Assembly (NCBI GenBank): GCA_964563925.1
Contig: CAZLZD010000021.1
Span: 7,485 to 71,484 of the forward strand
Direction of reading: 5' to 3'
Length of the DNA stretch: 64,000 nt
From: JAUILA01 sp964563925
GTDB lineage: Bacteria; Bacteroidota; Bacteroidia; Cytophagales; Cyclobacteriaceae
The translations under genes were made by a program, and so were the position numbers. Below, piece after piece: positions 43,600-51,847 of the stretch (positions within the stretch are counted from its first letter, which is position 1; each line of letters starts with the position of its first letter). The notes under the pieces are model-generated. The model was not told the origin of the DNA and ran no database searches. It saw only the letters and a list, made by a program, of their open reading frames with translations.

Positions 43600-44624
43600 T
43601 TCAGGAAAAAGTAAACCAAATATCAGCAGAGATTGAGGCCTACCAGGCTGAAACCAGCGACGAACTGGAACAATACCGCCTGCGGTTTATCAGTAAAAAG
43701 AGCGTCGTAGGCGAACTCTTTGGATTGCTTAAGGATGTCCCCAATGAGCAAAAAAGAGAGGTAGGACACCTCCTCAATCAACTTAAGGAACAGGCACAGG
43801 CCAAATTCAAGGAGCTGATCAAAGGACTTGAGTCAACTTCAGGCGGAGGAAAGGATGCCCCCGTGGATATGACCCTGCCTTCCGCGGGATTTGAGCGCGG
43901 AAGCATACATCCCCTGACCTATGTGCGAAACAAGATCATCGAGATTTTTGAGCGGATAGGATTTAATGTGGCAGACGGACCGGAAATTGAGGATGACTGG
44001 CACAACTTTACCGCGCTTAATTTCCCGGAAAATCATCCGGCACGGGAAATGCAGGATACGTTTTTTATCGAAAAGAATCCGGATATCGTCCTGCGCACCC
44101 ATACTTCGGGAGTCCAGATTCGGTTAATGGAAAATAAGAAACCGCCTTTGCGGAGTATCATGCCGGGAAGGGTATACCGGAACGAAGCTGTCTCGGCACG
44201 GGCTCACTGTGTGTTTCATCAGGTGGAAGGGCTCTATGTCAACAGGAACGTGAGCTTTGTGGATCTGAAGCAGACTCTGTATCATTTCGCGAAGGAGATG
44301 TTTTCTCAGGACACAAAAGTAAGATTCAGGCCTTCATTTTTCCCGTTTACCGAGCCGAGTGCAGAAATTGACATCTCGTGTCAGATCTGTAATGGTGACG
44401 GTTGCCAGTTATGTAAATACACCGGGTGGGTGGAGATTGCAGGTTCCGGCATGGTTGATCCCAATGTCCTGGAAAACTGCGGCATTGACAGTACCGAATT
44501 TACCGGCTTCGCATTTGGAATGGGCATCGAACGTATTACCCAGCTGAAATTCCAGGTTAATGATCTCCGTCTCTACACGGAGAATGATGTTCGCTTTCTC
44601 AAACAATTCAGCACCTTACACTGA
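43596..44624 (+). CDS. pheS: Phenylalanyl-tRNA synthetase alpha subunit
   Basis: A 342-residue class II synthetase alpha chain. After an N-terminal coiled coil (1-90) come GFNVADGPEIEDDWHNF, the phenylalanine-pocket segment HTSGVQIR, motif 2 PGRVYRNEAVSARAHCVFHQ and motif 3 GFAFGMGIERI. pheT is not adjacent, as is common in this phylum. Overlap with cysN and with the dehydrogenase gene downstream puts it in an unusual mixed operon. Confidence 0.97.
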   Translation: MIQEKVNQISAEIEAYQAETSDELEQYRLRFISKKSVVGELFGLLKDVPNEQKREVGHLLNQLKEQAQAKFKELIKGLESTSGGGKDAPVDMTLPSAGFERGSIHPLTYVRNKIIEIFERIGFNVADGPEIEDDWHNFTALNFPENHPAREMQDTFFIEKNPDIVLRTHTSGVQIRLMENKKPPLRSIMPGRVYRNEAVSARAHCVFHQVEGLYVNRNVSFVDLKQTLYHFAKEMFSQDTKVRFRPSFFPFTEPSAEIDISCQICNGDGCQLCKYTGWVEIAGSGMVDPNVLENCGIDSTEFTGFAFGMGIERITQLKFQVNDLRLYTENDVRFLKQFSTLH

Positions 44625-45481
44625 TGCAATCCTTGCGCACCATAGCGGTGGTGGGTGCGGGCACCATGGGACAGGGCATAGCCCAGATGGCTGCAATGGC
44701 CGGTTTTGATACCCTCCTTTTTGACGTAAACCAGGAGGCCCTGGAGAATGCCCTGAAAGGAATTACCGGTAACCTGGACAAAGGGATCGACAAAGGCAAG
44801 GTCACTGAAGAAGAAAAGAAAGATACCCTGGCCCATATACGCCTGGTCTCTGACCTGGACGAAGTGCAGGCCGATTTTATAATCGAAGCTATCATTGAGA
44901 ACCTGGAGGTTAAACGGGACCTCTTTACAAGGCTGGAGGCCATCAATGCGGCGCATACCATCCTGGCTACCAATACATCGTCATTACCGGTAACGCGCAT
45001 TGCTACGGGCATGCAACGTCCCGGAAATATCGTGGGCATGCATTTTTTCAATCCTGCACATATCATGAAACTCGTGGAAGTGGTCAGGGGAGCGGCTACC
45101 CGGGAAGATGTTGTACAAATTACCTCTGAACTGGCCGTAAAAATGAATAAAGTACCGGCTCAAGCAAAAGACAGTCCTGGTTTTATCGTTAACAGGGTAG
45201 CGAGGCATTTTTATGTGGAGTCACTTAAGATCCTTGAAGAACAGGCAGCGGATGCGCCGGCGATAGACCGGATTCTCAGGGCTTCCGGTTTCAGGATGGG
45301 TCCTTTTGAGTTAATGGACCTGATCGGCGTGGATACCAACTATTCAGTAACGGAAAGTATGTTTCATTCCTTCCACTATGATGCGAAATTCCGGCCCAGC
45401 CGCATACAGCAGCAAATGGTGGATGCCGGACATCACGGGAGAAAAACAGGGCGCGGGTTTTATGAATATGACAAGGAGTAG
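44624..45481 (+). CDS. 3-hydroxybutyryl-CoA dehydrogenase
   Basis: A 285-residue NAD(P)-dependent dehydrogenase oxidising 3-hydroxyacyl-CoA. Rossmann motif VGAGTMGQGIAQ (10-21), catalytic His in GMHFFNPAHIMKLVE, and the C-terminal domain with DSPGFIVNRVA and GPFELMDLIGVD are complete. This is the PaaH/Hbd single-function form. It shares one base with pheS and overlaps the Rieske-like lipoprotein gene. Confidence 0.95.
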   Translation: MQSLRTIAVVGAGTMGQGIAQMAAMAGFDTLLFDVNQEALENALKGITGNLDKGIDKGKVTEEEKKDTLAHIRLVSDLDEVQADFIIEAIIENLEVKRDLFTRLEAINAAHTILATNTSSLPVTRIATGMQRPGNIVGMHFFNPAHIMKLVEVVRGAATREDVVQITSELAVKMNKVPAQAKDSPGFIVNRVARHFYVESLKILEEQAADAPAIDRILRASGFRMGPFELMDLIGVDTNYSVTESMFHSFHYDAKFRPSRIQQQMVDAGHHGRKTGRGFYEYDKE

Positions 45482-45905
45482 TTTTCTCTTTCTTCTGGCG
45501 CTGGCCTTTGCCGGCTGCGACAATGACCCGGTTCCGGCGGAAATTCCACCGGCCACCTTTGATGATATCTTTATTAATCTCGACTTACCGGAATACCAGC
45601 CCCTTGATGTGCAGGGCTATGTGTATATCCAGGCCGGAGGCGGCAGTAATGGCATTATCCTGTATAAAAACAGTGCTTCGGATTACAACGCCTATGAACG
45701 CACCTGTTCGTACGATCCTTACAGTGCCACCGCCATTATCGAGGTTACACCAGGCAACATCTCCATGGTCGATTACACCTGCAATTCTTATTTCGGATTT
45801 GAAAGCGGGCAGCCCCAGGGTGGTCCTGCCTACGTTCCGTTACGGCAATACACGGTCATCCAGACGGGTCGCTCCCTGACGATTACTGACGAACCGCTGA
45901 ATTAA
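45462..45905 (+). CDS. Rieske-like lipoprotein lacking histidine ligands
   Basis: A 147-residue lipoprotein (lipobox AFAGC, Cys19). The fold signs of a Rieske domain are there: ERTCSYDP, then CNSYFGFESG and GGPAYVPLRQYTV with the final LTITDEP strand. In Rieske proteins the cluster is held by CxH and CxxH; here they read C82-S-Y84 and C107-N-S-Y110, so both histidines are tyrosine. A Rieske cluster is therefore unlikely; the cysteines could form a disulfide or bind another metal. The start may also be ATG 45468. Confidence 0.75.
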   Translation: MNMTRSSFLFLLALAFAGCDNDPVPAEIPPATFDDIFINLDLPEYQPLDVQGYVYIQAGGGSNGIILYKNSASDYNAYERTCSYDPYSATAIIEVTPGNISMVDYTCNSYFGFESGQPQGGPAYVPLRQYTVIQTGRSLTITDEPLN

Positions 45906-45913
45906 TTCAGCGG
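45894..45913. terminator. 20-bp perfect palindrome between convergent genes
   Basis: A perfect inverted repeat, 10-base arms without spacer, spans the stop codons of the Rieske-like lipoprotein gene and of moxR. No T-run follows on either strand. Likely a shared end signal or transcription block. Confidence 0.5.
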
Positions 45914-46884
45914 GACTCTTCAATAAGTTTTTCGATGATGCTGTCGATGGTTACTCCTTCGGCCTCTGCCTTGAAGTTTCTTACGATTCGGTGGCGCAGT
46001 GCCGGTTTGGAAACTGCCACGACATCCTCAATGTCGGGAGAATATTTTCCGTTGAGCAAGGCGTTGCATTTTGCTCCTGTCACCAGGAATTGAGAGGCAC
46101 GCGGACCTGCTCCCCATTCCAGGAAATCATTGGCGAGTTGAGATGCCCCCTGGGTATGCGGACGGGTCTTATGGACCAGCTTTACGGCATATTCCACCAC
46201 GTTATCAGGTATGGGTACTTTACGTACGAGCCGCTGGAAATAAAGAATCTCTTCGGCCGTCAGCACCTGGTTAACTTCCGTAGTAAGCTCGGTCGTGGTA
46301 TTCTTGACGATCTCCACTTCCTTGTCATAAGCCGGGTAGTCAAGAAGCACATTGAACATGAAACGGTCAAGCTGCGCTTCCGGAAGCGGATACGTTCCTT
46401 CCTGTTCGATGGGGTTCTGGGTGGCCAGCACAAAAAACGGCCTGGAAAGCGGGTATTTCTTCCCTGAAATGGTCACCGCATACTCCTGCATGGATTCCAG
46501 CAGGGCAGCCTGTGTTTTGGGAGGGGTACGGTTAATCTCATCTGCCAGGATAATATTGGCAAACACAGGACCTTTGATAAACTTAAAATTCCGCTCCTTA
46601 TCCAGCGTTTCAGATCCAAGAATATCCGAAGGCATTAGATCGGGTGTAAACTGAATCCGGCTGAAATCGAGGTGAAGTGCAGAAGCCATGGTTTGAATCA
46701 GCAATGTCTTGGCGAGCCCGGGCACCCCGACCAGGAGACAGTGTCCCTGGCAGAAAATGGAGGTGAGCAGTAACCGGATCACCTCATCCTGGCCAATGAC
46801 AATTTTGGAAATTTCATCCTTGAGTTTGGTAAATGCCTCGTGAAGGGCATCTGCAGCCTCTACTTCAGTATTAAATTCTTTCAT
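45907..46884 (-). CDS. MoxR family AAA+ ATPase
   Basis: A 325-residue AAA+ ATPase. Walker A is GVPGLAKT (about 58-65), Walker B ILADEIN near 115-121, sensor 1 region FVLATQNPIEQEGTYPLPEA, and the lid follows. MoxR proteins act as chaperones that insert cofactors or assemble complexes, usually with DUF58/VWA partners encoded next door. No such partner lies here; batD is 32 kb away. It follows the SurA-like operon by 37 bases and may be transcribed with it. Confidence 0.92.
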   Translation of the reverse strand: MKEFNTEVEAADALHEAFTKLKDEISKIVIGQDEVIRLLLTSIFCQGHCLLVGVPGLAKTLLIQTMASALHLDFSRIQFTPDLMPSDILGSETLDKERNFKFIKGPVFANIILADEINRTPPKTQAALLESMQEYAVTISGKKYPLSRPFFVLATQNPIEQEGTYPLPEAQLDRFMFNVLLDYPAYDKEVEIVKNTTTELTTEVNQVLTAEEILYFQRLVRKVPIPDNVVEYAVKLVHKTRPHTQGASQLANDFLEWGAGPRASQFLVTGAKCNALLNGKYSPDIEDVVAVSKPALRHRIVRNFKAEAEGVTIDSIIEKLIEESR

Positions 46885-46921
46885 GCAAAGTAAATATACG
46901 AATTAAGGTGAGGAATAAGGA

Positions 46922-48289
46922 TCAGTTGATTATTCCACATTGATCGTATTCGTCATCAATATTAATAAACACATCACCCCGCGCCTTGTTAAACCATTCG
47001 TTCAGAATCCGTGCTTTCTTTTCTTCAAGTGCCGCACGCTGTATTTTCTGCCAGTCATCTTTCAGGTTGGCCTGGTGAGGCTGTATCTTCGATTTATAAT
47101 AAAGAATTCTCAGGGCCTCCTTGCCGTCATCCATCCGGAATCGCATGGGTCCGCTGATCTCTCCTACCGACAGGCTGTCGGTCAGGGTGAAGTACACTAC
47201 CGGATCCATCTGATCAACCGAAACTCGGGTGTTTCCCTGCTGATCTGTGATCATTCCCCCGCCACCGGCAGTCAGTTTATCCTCAGAAAGGTCCTTGGCC
47301 ATCCGTTCAAAGGAAAGGGTGTCATCCAGGATCTTAGTACGAATACTGTCCAGCTCATTTTCCACCCGGGCATAATCCTCTTCGGTAGGCTGCGGAATGA
47401 GAAGAATATGCCTGGAATTATATTCATTGCCCCTTTTGTCGACCAGCTGGACGATATGCATTCCGAATTCGGTTTCAAAAGGCTCGGAGATCTCCCCCGG
47501 CTTCAGGCTCAGGGCAGCCGCTTCAAATTCGGGGGCCATCATACCGCGCGAAGCCCAGCTTAAATTGCCGCCCCGGCTTGCACTGGGTCCTTCGCTGTAG
47601 GTTTTCGCCAGTTCTTCGAAAGACTCACCGGAAAGGGCCCGGGAACGGAGCTCTGCAAGCTTCACCTTCAGGCGCTGTTTCTCTTCAGCATTCGCTTCCG
47701 GTATCTTAACAATCTGGGATACCTCCACTTCTGTAGAGAAATAAGGAAGGCTGTCTCTGGGAATACGGGCAAAGAATTTCCTGACTTCAGCCGGGGTGAC
47801 GGTCAGGTCGGCAGTGATGTTTTCCTGCATTCTCTGAATAACGAGCTGTTCCTTAATCTGATCCCGGATCTCATCCTGCAGGTCTTCGATGGTTTTGCCA
47901 TAAAACTCCTCAAACTGCTCCTCTGTGCCACCGTACTGGGAAAGGATCATCTGCATCCGCCGGTCGAGGTTGTTTTCCACTTCCAGGTCACTTACGACCA
48001 CTGAATCAATCTCCGCCTTGGCCACCATCAGCTTCCCGCTGATCAGCTGGGCAAGGATACGACATTTCAGGTCAGGCGTCGCGGGTGCTCCCTGGCTTAA
48101 TGCATTCAGGTAGGTTTTCTCGAGTTCCGATTTCAGCACAATGTAGTTGTCAACCTTGGCAATGATTTCATCCACCACAAGCTGGTCACCCTCAGACTGG
48201 GCGAAAACCTGACCGGTCACCATACAGGCGGCGATCACACAGGTATTAATTAAAGATCTCAAAGTCATTTTGTCTTTCTGCTTTTTCAT
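46922..48289 (-). CDS. SurA-like periplasmic peptidyl-prolyl isomerase
   Basis: A 455-residue periplasmic foldase. Signal peptide to about 31 (TGQVFAQS), SurA_N-type helical region, then two parvulin (PPIC) domains: the first with GGNLSWASRGMMAPEFE and PFETEFGMHIVQLVDKRG, the second following, around GGGMITDQQGN. It would help fold outer-membrane beta-barrels. Start candidates are ATG 48289 and ATG 48268; both lie in the end of the upstream gene, overlapping it by 44 or 23 bases. Confidence 0.9.
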   Translation of the reverse strand: MKKQKDKMTLRSLINTCVIAACMVTGQVFAQSEGDQLVVDEIIAKVDNYIVLKSELEKTYLNALSQGAPATPDLKCRILAQLISGKLMVAKAEIDSVVVSDLEVENNLDRRMQMILSQYGGTEEQFEEFYGKTIEDLQDEIRDQIKEQLVIQRMQENITADLTVTPAEVRKFFARIPRDSLPYFSTEVEVSQIVKIPEANAEEKQRLKVKLAELRSRALSGESFEELAKTYSEGPSASRGGNLSWASRGMMAPEFEAAALSLKPGEISEPFETEFGMHIVQLVDKRGNEYNSRHILLIPQPTEEDYARVENELDSIRTKILDDTLSFERMAKDLSEDKLTAGGGGMITDQQGNTRVSVDQMDPVVYFTLTDSLSVGEISGPMRFRMDDGKEALRILYYKSKIQPHQANLKDDWQKIQRAALEEKKARILNEWFNKARGDVFINIDDEYDQCGIIN

Positions 48290-49130
48290 ATACTTCGTCT
48301 TCCAGGCGTTCGGCAAGCTGAACCTTGCGTTTGTTGAGAATGATATTTCTGATATCATCACTGACAAACTCCAGAGGTGAAATATTATCTGAAATTTTAT
48401 ATTCCTCTATTTTCAGATAATACAAAAACTCATTATCAGAAGTTTCACTATACCGGTTATTCCGGAGAAACTGCACCTTGTTTGGAATTTCAGCCAACGG
48501 CGAATTCTTAATCACCTCATCAAACTCAATCCAGATCGAGTCATTCAGATGATAGGCACTTGCAAAACTAAGACAATACGAGTTAAGATCTTCCTGATCC
48601 TGAGGTTTATTGGACCGTATCCAGCGTGAAACACGCTCAGGTTTCGGGGCATTTTTGGACAATTTCACATACTTACATCGAATAATATTCTGCTTCAGCA
48701 GGAAATTGTCCCGGTTCTCCTCATAATAGGTTTCGATCTCTTCGGGGCTGACTTCCATATCCAGGTTTTCATTCACATAGTAGGACTGGTATTCATATCC
48801 CATCAGCGAGTATCTGTAATCCAGTATTTTTCGCTCCAGGTCGGCTTCATTAAACTGGATATTTTCCGCGGCCTCATGGATCAGAAGCTGCTTCCGTATC
48901 CAGCTGTTGATATATCCTTCCACCCTGGCGATGGAATCTTCCTTGCTCAGCCCTTCCGGAGAAATCCCCTCAAGGTCATCCGGATACAGATATTGATCAT
49001 GAACACGCACTACCGGTGATATTCCTTCTTCCTTTTCTCCTTCGCCTTTCATCCTGATCAGATCACAACCGGCTGTTAAAGCCACCAGCAGGATCAGGAC
49101 CAGCTTACCTGACCAGTTGTTTGTATACAT
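48246..49130 (-). CDS. Lipoprotein with SurA_N-like fold, no isomerase domain
   Basis: A 294-residue lipoprotein (lipobox LTAGC, Cys22). It has acidic, helical character like SurA or PpiD chaperone regions, for example EAENIQFNEADLERKILDY and VSPEEIETYYEENRDNF, the last being the usual PpiD/SurA linker. No parvulin domain is recognisable. Position between two SurA-like genes supports a chaperone role. Overlaps both neighbours. The start ATG at 49130 is chosen for the signal peptide. Confidence 0.78.
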   Translation of the reverse strand: MYTNNWSGKLVLILLVALTAGCDLIRMKGEGEKEEGISPVVRVHDQYLYPDDLEGISPEGLSKEDSIARVEGYINSWIRKQLLIHEAAENIQFNEADLERKILDYRYSLMGYEYQSYYVNENLDMEVSPEEIETYYEENRDNFLLKQNIIRCKYVKLSKNAPKPERVSRWIRSNKPQDQEDLNSYCLSFASAYHLNDSIWIEFDEVIKNSPLAEIPNKVQFLRNNRYSETSDNEFLYYLKIEEYKISDNISPLEFVSDDIRNIILNKRKVQLAERLEDEVYEKAERQNDFEIFN

Positions 49131-50979
49131 ATTCAAGCCCATCTTCATTCAGTATTACGTTATACTTGGCACGCAGTTGTTCGATCCACTTCTTTTCCAG
49201 ATAATTCTGATAGTCTGCAATGACTTTACCCCTGATTTCCCGGAATAAAGGGACGCTTCCGGAAATCGTATTCTCAATCCGGACAAGCCCCTGTTCTGAG
49301 CGCAGGTATCTGCCTGGCCCCACCCCTTTGTCAAACGAATCCGCCGAAACGGTTGCTGCCTCACTTTTAACGATTCCTTCCCGTTCGTATTGCCTGAGAC
49401 GATCATCAAGAATACCTTCGCTGTTGCTTGTTATCAGGGAATACAGTGTATCTCTGGCAGCTTCATTCAGGACGGTAAACCGCGTGACCTGCAGCTGATC
49501 TTCCGTCCGGTACTCCTCGCGGTGCGCAAGGTAATATTCATTAAGGCCTGCAGAGTCTGCCGCCGCCCGGGACCAGATTTCCTCATCCATCAGTTGGAAC
49601 AGGAGTATACCCTCGCGATATTCTCTGAGCAGCATCCGGTAATCCTCGTATTTTTCTTCCAGGTGCGCCTCTTCATAGGAGATCAGACTGGAATCAAAAT
49701 ATTCTTGCAGCAATTCATTCTTTTTATCGCCTTCCTGAAGGCCCCGCTCATTTACAAACCGGCGATAACCCGGTGTGGTGTACACGCTGTCCCCGATGCG
49801 GAAAAGGGCAAGTGAATCATTCAAATCGATCGGGGCATCAAAGGATGCGATTTCAGTGGCATTCCATTCCCGGCCCAGCCGGTCGAGCAATGCCTGCCGG
49901 CCTTTGTCTGCACGCTCGTCATTCTCGACACGTTCCCGGATGGCTGATTCCATCTGATCCATGGGGGGAAGCGGTAAACGCTGTTCCATCCTGATAATAT
50001 GCCATCCATACGGAGTACGTACCGGATCCGAAATGGCCCCGGGCTCCAGGGCAAAGGCAGCCTCCTGGAATTCAAATGGCATCTGCCTGATTCCAAAGGT
50101 CTGCAGGCGCCCTCCCACACGTTTTGAATTCAGATCTTCGGAATACTCATTTACCAGCTGGTCCCAGTCAACCCCACCCCGGGCAAGGTCATATATTTCG
50201 AAAATCCGGTTCCGGGACGCCGCCGAGTCTGCGGGATTATGCCGTATCATGATATGGGAAACTGACACTTTATGGTTGGCAGGCCTGCGGTCTGTTACCT
50301 TAATAATATGATAGCCGAATTGTGACCTGACTATCGGGGAGATGCTGTCAACCGGTGTTGCATAGGCAGCACTCTCAAACGGATAGACCATTTGCAGTGA
50401 AGTAAAATACTGCAGGTCTCCGCCATTCTGCGCGGCAGAAGGGTCACCCGAATAGTTGGAGGCAAGCTGGGAAAAAGGGACGCCGTTCAGGGCCTGACGC
50501 CGGATGTCCTCAATTTTCCGGTACGCCTCCAGCGTATCGGCCGGGGATGCATCTGCATCTGCCTGGATCAGGATGTGGCTGGCCCTCAACTCTTCAGAAA
50601 AGCGGTCATACGCTTCCCGGATCAATCGCTCAGTCACTTCTGTTTCGGTCAGGTACGGCTTCTTGAGCTGCGCCTCGTAGGCTTTCATTTCATTCAGGTA
50701 TGACGGCATGGTATCCATTCCGCGCATGCGTGCTTCATGAACCTTCAGCTTAAAATTCTCATACAACCTGAGATATTCCGAAACATCCTCCCGTGTAAAT
50801 GCTGCTTCGTTGCTCTGGTTGTTTTTGTTATAGACGTAGATAAACTCGTCGGTGAAGGTACTGTCATTGCCGATCCGGAAAAGAAGTGGCGCCGGAGAAT
50901 CGGCATCGGAGGTTTTAACCGGTTTTTCGACCGTACAGGCCACCAGGATGAGCAGAAGAATTAAAAATGAATTTTTCAT
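49105..50979 (-). CDS. SurA/PpiD-like lipoprotein peptidyl-prolyl isomerase
   Basis: A 624-residue lipoprotein (signal MKNSFLILLLILVAC, Cys15). Two parvulin domains are visible: ASHILIQADAD with SQFGYHIIKVTDRRP, and VSHIMIRHNP with PVRTPYGWHIIRMEQRLP. A long C-terminal helical domain follows (EEAHLEEKYEDYRMLLREY). Presumed outer-membrane-tethered foldase and first gene of the three-gene foldase unit. An ATG 27 bases upstream is less likely. Confidence 0.9.
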   Translation of the reverse strand: MKNSFLILLLILVACTVEKPVKTSDADSPAPLLFRIGNDSTFTDEFIYVYNKNNQSNEAAFTREDVSEYLRLYENFKLKVHEARMRGMDTMPSYLNEMKAYEAQLKKPYLTETEVTERLIREAYDRFSEELRASHILIQADADASPADTLEAYRKIEDIRRQALNGVPFSQLASNYSGDPSAAQNGGDLQYFTSLQMVYPFESAAYATPVDSISPIVRSQFGYHIIKVTDRRPANHKVSVSHIMIRHNPADSAASRNRIFEIYDLARGGVDWDQLVNEYSEDLNSKRVGGRLQTFGIRQMPFEFQEAAFALEPGAISDPVRTPYGWHIIRMEQRLPLPPMDQMESAIRERVENDERADKGRQALLDRLGREWNATEIASFDAPIDLNDSLALFRIGDSVYTTPGYRRFVNERGLQEGDKKNELLQEYFDSSLISYEEAHLEEKYEDYRMLLREYREGILLFQLMDEEIWSRAAADSAGLNEYYLAHREEYRTEDQLQVTRFTVLNEAARDTLYSLITSNSEGILDDRLRQYEREGIVKSEAATVSADSFDKGVGPGRYLRSEQGLVRIENTISGSVPLFREIRGKVIADYQNYLEKKWIEQLRAKYNVILNEDGLEYVYKQLVR

Positions 50980-51051
50980 TGTCGTATAAGAACCGAAATC
51001 ATGCAAGTTTACTGTATTTCGGCCAAAAAATCAGGAAAGACAGGTAACTTC

Positions 51052-51477
51052 TCAGCTATCCGTCAGGGAAGGGATCCGTTTGGTCAGCCTGCAGATATAG
51101 TGGCGGTCTCCCTGGATAATTTCAATCTTGTCCATGATACGTTTGACAAGGATAAGCCCGACCCCGCCTTTACGGCCTGACCGGATGATCTCTTCAAGAT
51201 CCGGTGCTTTGTAATCGTTGATATTAAAGATCTCTGATTTATCGATAATATCAAATTCTATCGTGTTCCCCCGAATATTGATTCGGAGCCTGAGTTCCTG
51301 GGTGGCGTCGCAATCATGGGAATGAATAATGAGGTTGGCACAAACCTCATCCACGGCAAGCACTATCGTGCTGATATCCAGTTCAGGAAGGTTATGGTCC
51401 TTGAGACTTTCCTCCACAAAGTGGCGGATGTCTTTAAGGTTATCTTTGGCACAATGTGTTTTGAATCGGTAGATCAT
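51052..51477 (-). CDS. Anti-sigma-factor-type serine kinase (RsbW-like HATPase)
   Basis: A 141-residue GHKL ATPase domain. The N box is VLAVDEVCANLIIHSH and the G box region GRKGGVGLILVKRIMD. Such proteins phosphorylate a STAS antagonist and sequester a sigma factor or other target. The STAS partner is encoded 4 bases overlapping upstream. The controlled target is not in the window. Confidence 0.9.
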   Translation of the reverse strand: MIYRFKTHCAKDNLKDIRHFVEESLKDHNLPELDISTIVLAVDEVCANLIIHSHDCDATQELRLRINIRGNTIEFDIIDKSEIFNINDYKAPDLEEIIRSGRKGGVGLILVKRIMDKIEIIQGDRHYICRLTKRIPSLTDS

Positions 51478-51812
51478 GCCAGGTATGCTTCCGCCTCCTT
51501 ACGGGATTCCCGGATCTCCAGGAGCTGATGCAGCCCCAGTATTTCAAAAACATGTGCCACCTTCGGCTGCAAGCCAAATATGACCAGCGAAATACCTTTT
51601 TGCTTGATCTCTTCCAGGTAGGACATAAACACACCCAATCCGGCCGAAGAGATATATTCCAGCTCAGCACAATCGATCATGATCTTGGAATTCCCTGAAT
51701 TCAGCGACTCTTTCATCGCATTATCAAGTTCGATCGACGAACTGGCATCCACTTCTCCTTTAACCCTCAACACCTCTTTACCTTCCTCAAATGTTCGCTT
51801 AATACTTACCAT
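51474..51812 (-). CDS. STAS domain anti-sigma factor antagonist
   Basis: A 112-residue STAS domain protein. The phospho-acceptor region is LEYISSAGLGVF (51-62), with serines 55 and 56 where SpoIIAA/RsbV carry the regulated serine. The usual Asp before it is replaced by Ser55. It should switch partners with the kinase under control of the phosphatase at 51848-53911. Confidence 0.92.
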   Translation of the reverse strand: MVSIKRTFEEGKEVLRVKGEVDASSSIELDNAMKESLNSGNSKIMIDCAELEYISSAGLGVFMSYLEEIKQKGISLVIFGLQPKVAHVFEILGLHQLLEIRESRKEAEAYLA

Positions 51813-51847
51813 ATCTTGTTTACGTAATCTGTTATCGTTTGTTCACT

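Noticed and set aside
49155..50311. Long ORFs on both strands inside the SurA-like gene
   Set aside because: They are in other frames of a gene with clear parvulin domains and lack family features.
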